64,000 nt of DNA from Taxillus chinensis (lineage: Eukaryota; Streptophyta; Magnoliopsida; Santalales; Loranthaceae). The notes beneath the pieces were generated by a model that was given only the letters and a program-made list of their open reading frames with translations, had not been told where the DNA came from and did no database searches. The stretch spans positions 19,968,438 to 20,032,437 of the forward strand of contig CM042089.1 in assembly GCA_023512835.1 (NCBI GenBank), written 5' to 3'. Positions 61,691-64,000 of the stretch are shown here, piece by piece; position 1 is the first letter of the stretch; each line of letters starts with the position of its first letter. The position numbers and the translations under genes are program-made.

Positions 61691-64000
61691 ATATCTTTGA
61701 TGAAAATTTTATTTGTTGATAATTATATAAAAAAATGGTGAAATTTCATTGTTTTGCGTCATTGCAGTGTTTGAAGTATTCTTTATTCTTCAAAAACTTC
61801 TGTATGCCTTTCTTTTCTTAACATGCATTTAATGCTGATTGTTTTGCATATATATTCTGTGACTATATCTATTTGAGGATACCCGATGGCTGTTGGTTCT
61901 AATTTAGCTATACTTCATTGATATGCTTTTGTGCAACTTGTTTGTGTTTGTTTTTAATTTTTCCATCATATATGTGCTAATGCATGATATCGTAATACAG
62001 GCAGAGCTGGTTCGGCATATATCTTCTTTCAAGCCACTTATAGCTGCTTCTAGGGTTTCCGATATAATTTTGACAGTAATTAAAAGGCTACTGCTTTCTC
62101 AACTTCCTGCCCAGGTTTTGTTCGATATTTTTTCAATTTCGAGTTTCTTATGGAGGCTGCTTGATTTGCTTCAAGCTTTTGATAAAACTGGCACTTTATG
62201 CTTTCAAATCACACTTCTGCTATTGCAAGTTTACAGGACTTACTCATCATGGAAAGCATGCAAATGGCCCTGGAAACTGTTGTAATTGCAATATATGATG
62301 GAACAAATGAATTTGGACTCGATGGAGTTACTTCTGAAGTTCAACTTGCACTGCACAGAGTATTTGAAGGTTTGGCTGTAACTTTGTCACAGTTGACATA
62401 AGTTGTAATTTTGTATTTGTTTGCCTGCTTAAAAATCTGTTTATTTTAAACTGAAGGTTTACTCGAGCAACTTCTTTCTTTGAAATGGACTGAGCCACCC
62501 TTTGTCAAAGTTCTTGGGCACTATTTTGAAGCATTAGGCCCATTTTTGAAGTATTCCCCAAATGCGGCTGGCAGTGTCATTAACAAACTTTTTGAGCTTC
62601 TAACCTCTATTCCAACATTGGTGGTGCAGGTTTTGTCAATATTCTGTTTAACTTAAATACGTAACTTAAATATATCGTTTTTGAATAAACAGATTTGGTG
62701 GTCAACAGGATCCTTCAACAAATATTAATCGGCATGCAAGGTTGCAAATTTGTGCATCATTTGTTCGCATTGCCAAAGCTGCTGACAGAAGCTTTTTGCC
62801 TCACTTGAAGGTTTTACTTTCTTGAACTAAGTGGTTGGTTAATTGGATTTAGTACAAGTGATGACCTTTAAATAAAGATATTTTCTTCTATTTGATATTA
62901 ATTTTCATAAAGGATTGGAATTTATGTCTCTTAGCCTCCTACGAAGTTACGTAATTCTAGATTGAGTCCTGTTTTGTCTGGTGTGTTGATAAATTGACTG
63001 AACTATATACGATGAACTTAACAGAATGGCTTACAAAGTAATCCTAGATGTGAAGTACCCTTCCTTATGCTACTGAAGTTTTTTTTCTCTGTCTAGAGGT
63101 CCACTGCAAATCCCTGTAGGTGCACAGTTTATACATGCATGTAAGTGTGTGCATAAGTTTGCAGAAAGCCATGCACAACTTGTTGAATGCTGAGTAAATA
63201 TTATTAAAATCAATCACCTAAATATTGATCTTGTACATGAATATTCATTATGTAAGACTAGTTCCAAGACAGGCCTGAAACAATGGACCAAACTACTTCA
63301 AGATAGAAGAAATTTAAGAGACCTGAAATAATGGGCCAAGCTACTTCGAGATGGAAGATATTTTTAAATAACTCATCCGTGCCAGTTTAGATTGATGATT
63401 GACTTAGCATCTATTACAAAAGAACAGAAGATTGAGCCATCTTAGTTTTTTTATTACATTACTTACTCAATTTTCAAGCATCTTTTGTTTATTGCGGTTT
63501 TATAGTCTTATACCTCTAAAAGGGAAAAGTGGTGGGACGTGATTCTATCGCCTCTAATTTTCTGTGGTGTATTGCTTCCAGTGTGAGATAACATGCAGTT
63601 GATTAGTGTTATGTCCTGGCTCCCCTTAAGAAAATGTAGTTTTGGAAAACCTGTTGTTGATTGCTTACTAGAATATAATATCCTGAATTGTTATTTTGGT
63701 TTTCAGGCCACTGACTCAATCAAAGTTTTAAATCCATATCACGCCCCTTCTAACTGCCTCATACCTCAATCAAATCATCATGTCCCAGGGTGTGCATTAC
63801 ATCTGTTTACTCTGTCTTGGTCCTCATTTTTTTTCATGTTTGCTTCTGTCGGGTTTCTATACCAATTAGTACCAAAAAAACATTCTATACACAATAGGGA
63901 AAATGATAGTGATCCAGTTTCAAGCACCAGCTCTACTTTAGGTACTAATCATAAATTTATGCAATGTACGGTTTTTTAATAGGGGATAGCCAACACTATG
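52254..64000 (+). CDS. HST: HASTY / exportin-5 homologue, N-terminal half (16 exons, 3' truncated by window)
   Basis: Exons: 52254-52361, 52945-53046, 55876-56019, 56104-56184, 56285-56354, 57200-57270, 58259-58422, 58515-58586, 58706-58943, 61100-61162, 61273-61551, 62001-62114, 62237-62369, 62457-62629, 62709-62810, 63983-64000 (continues). Every junction is in phase; 644 codons are present, about half of the roughly 1,200 residues of plant HASTY. HASTY is the plant exportin-5 orthologue, an importin-beta-like HEAT-repeat karyopherin needed for normal microRNA accumulation. Recognisable blocks: NVARAIAVALDW (N-terminus), SEIRLHAFKMLQHLVRLRWEEL, ALKSQTAALVAEMVRREG, MLRWLPEDITVHNEDLEG, LLRGLAQSLPEILPLLY, EWAPLPDLARHGI, SSIDFRLHACEFFKLVSPRK, MLAYFQHFKLTLHFQSLLFW, LGKLELWSDDFEGKGDFAQY, INKLFELLTSIP and LQICASFVRIAKAADRSFLP. 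The final six codons (GIANTM) match the next conserved block. No stop or frameshift was seen. Confidence 0.95.
54292..55660 (+). mobile_element. Decayed L1-clade LINE 3' region in HASTY intron 2
   Basis: In plus-strand frames broken by stops one reads an RIHMNFLWGSEVRVTKVHLV block near 54330, GVELEDGVSICFWHDVWC near 54775 with NSPLKLVYLESYR, a zf-RVT-like 'HYPYVKGLWDMVMCLFGL'-type stretch near 55260-55310, and IPHCLPWSLW near 55375. These match the region after the reverse transcriptase in plant L1 LINEs. An A-rich tail follows at about 55645-55660. Same orientation as HASTY. Confidence 0.7.
54424..54975. repeat. Direct duplication of about 225 bp inside the L1 fragment
   Basis: 54424-54647 and 54746-54975 are close copies 322 bp apart: each has GTGGGACTCTTTCTTTTG, GAGTTGGAGGATGGTGTTTC, GGCATGATGTGTGGTG, AATTCTCCCCTGAAGCTTGT, GGAGTCGTATCGGTTT and GGAGGTGTTATTTTCGTG. 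The first copy lacks a few bases before the GGAGGTG string. Confidence 0.8.
56716..57077. mobile_element. Candidate MITE in HASTY intron 5
   Basis: The left end GGATATTTGGTACATG and the reverse complement of the right end (GGCCCTATTTGGTATAG) are imperfect inverted repeats. The interior has CATTTTATGATTTGATT and a long homopolymer-rich stretch. Its ends and core resemble the element at 34852-35207. No target-site duplication was assigned. Confidence 0.4.
57318..58216. mobile_element. Mutator-like non-autonomous element with about 100-bp terminal inverted repeats, in HASTY intron 6
   Basis: The first 100 or so bases (AAGTATCAAATAAG, CCAATTTAACCCCTTTAC, AAATTTTAATATTTGG, CCAATTAAG) are repeated in inverted order at the right end (reverse complement: AAGTATCAAATAACG, TTAATTTAACCCCTGTAC, AAATTTTAACATTTGG, CAAATTA). 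Long TIRs of this size point to Mutator-like elements. Flanks TTTTGATATTGCAT (57304-57317) and TTTTGATATTGTAT (58217-58230) look like a target-site duplication of 9-14 bp. The 0.9-kb interior has an open minus-strand frame at 57580-57963 and a GA/G-run near 57920-57955, but no transposase. Confidence 0.7.
58944..61099. other. HASTY intron 9: 2.16 kb of unassigned insert
   Basis: This intron is much longer than its neighbours. Part of it (about 59340-60000) is richer in GC with GATGGTGATGGTGACGGCGG-like runs, as in transposon cargo. A minus-strand frame at 60826-61053 has protein-like composition but no identity. Ends of an inserted element could not be defined. Confidence 0.35.
61652..61690. 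repeat. Compound (CT)n(GT)n microsatellite in HASTY intron 11
   Basis: About 11 CT units (61652-61674) followed by about 8 GT units (61675-61690). Confidence 0.95.

Noticed and set aside
63593..63979. 128-codon plus-strand frame near the right edge
   Set aside because: It lies in HASTY intron 15, does not match HASTY, and the true next exon begins at 63983 with the conserved GIANTM codons.

Overview
This window is nuclear DNA of a flowering plant. The genes are split into many small exons with GT-AG introns, intergenic DNA is AT-rich, and plant transposon remnants of several classes are present. The proteins match plant families: a PPR protein, TSR2, plant glyoxal/galactose-oxidase-like GLOX, a plant SEC-C protein, a WDR48/LRS1-type WD40 protein and HASTY/exportin-5. 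I cannot name the species from sequence alone.

Layout. 2-193 (+) is the last 63 codons of a gene that looks like a P-class PPR protein. 194-5354 is intergenic and holds a short Copia-like LTR followed by a primer-binding-site-like sequence. 5355-12985 (+) is a four-exon TSR2-like pre-rRNA-processing gene; intron 1 is inflated by a decayed RTE-clade LINE and intron 3 by a decayed hAT (DUF659-type) transposon. 13442-15133 (+) is an intronless GLOX-type oxidase with its copper and radical ligands intact. 17362-25219 (-) is an eight-exon SEC-C gene built from two diverged copies of the same module, joined by a hybrid exon. 25220-30778 is intergenic, with a microsatellite and a 20-bp minisatellite. 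32003-44228 (+), plus an upstream 5'UTR exon, is a 17-coding-exon WDR48/LRS1 homologue that includes one GC-AG intron. 44229-52253 is intergenic, with two TAA-flanked Harbinger-like elements, a 112-bp tandem duplication and AT/TTA microsatellites. 52254-64000 (+) is the N-terminal half (644 codons, 16 exons) of HASTY/exportin-5, which runs off the right edge; its introns hold a decayed L1 LINE and a Mutator-like TIR element.

The genes are unrelated housekeeping or developmental genes: ribosome biogenesis, extracellular aldehyde oxidation, an organelle-targeted SEC-C protein, a deubiquitinase-cofactor-like WD40 protein and a small-RNA/karyopherin factor. They do not form a cluster or pathway. 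I found no undescribed multi-gene system. The most distinctive observation is the SEC-C gene, which appears to be a fusion of two tandem copies of one ancestral gene. All exon models were made by eye from splice signals and reading phase and have no transcript support.
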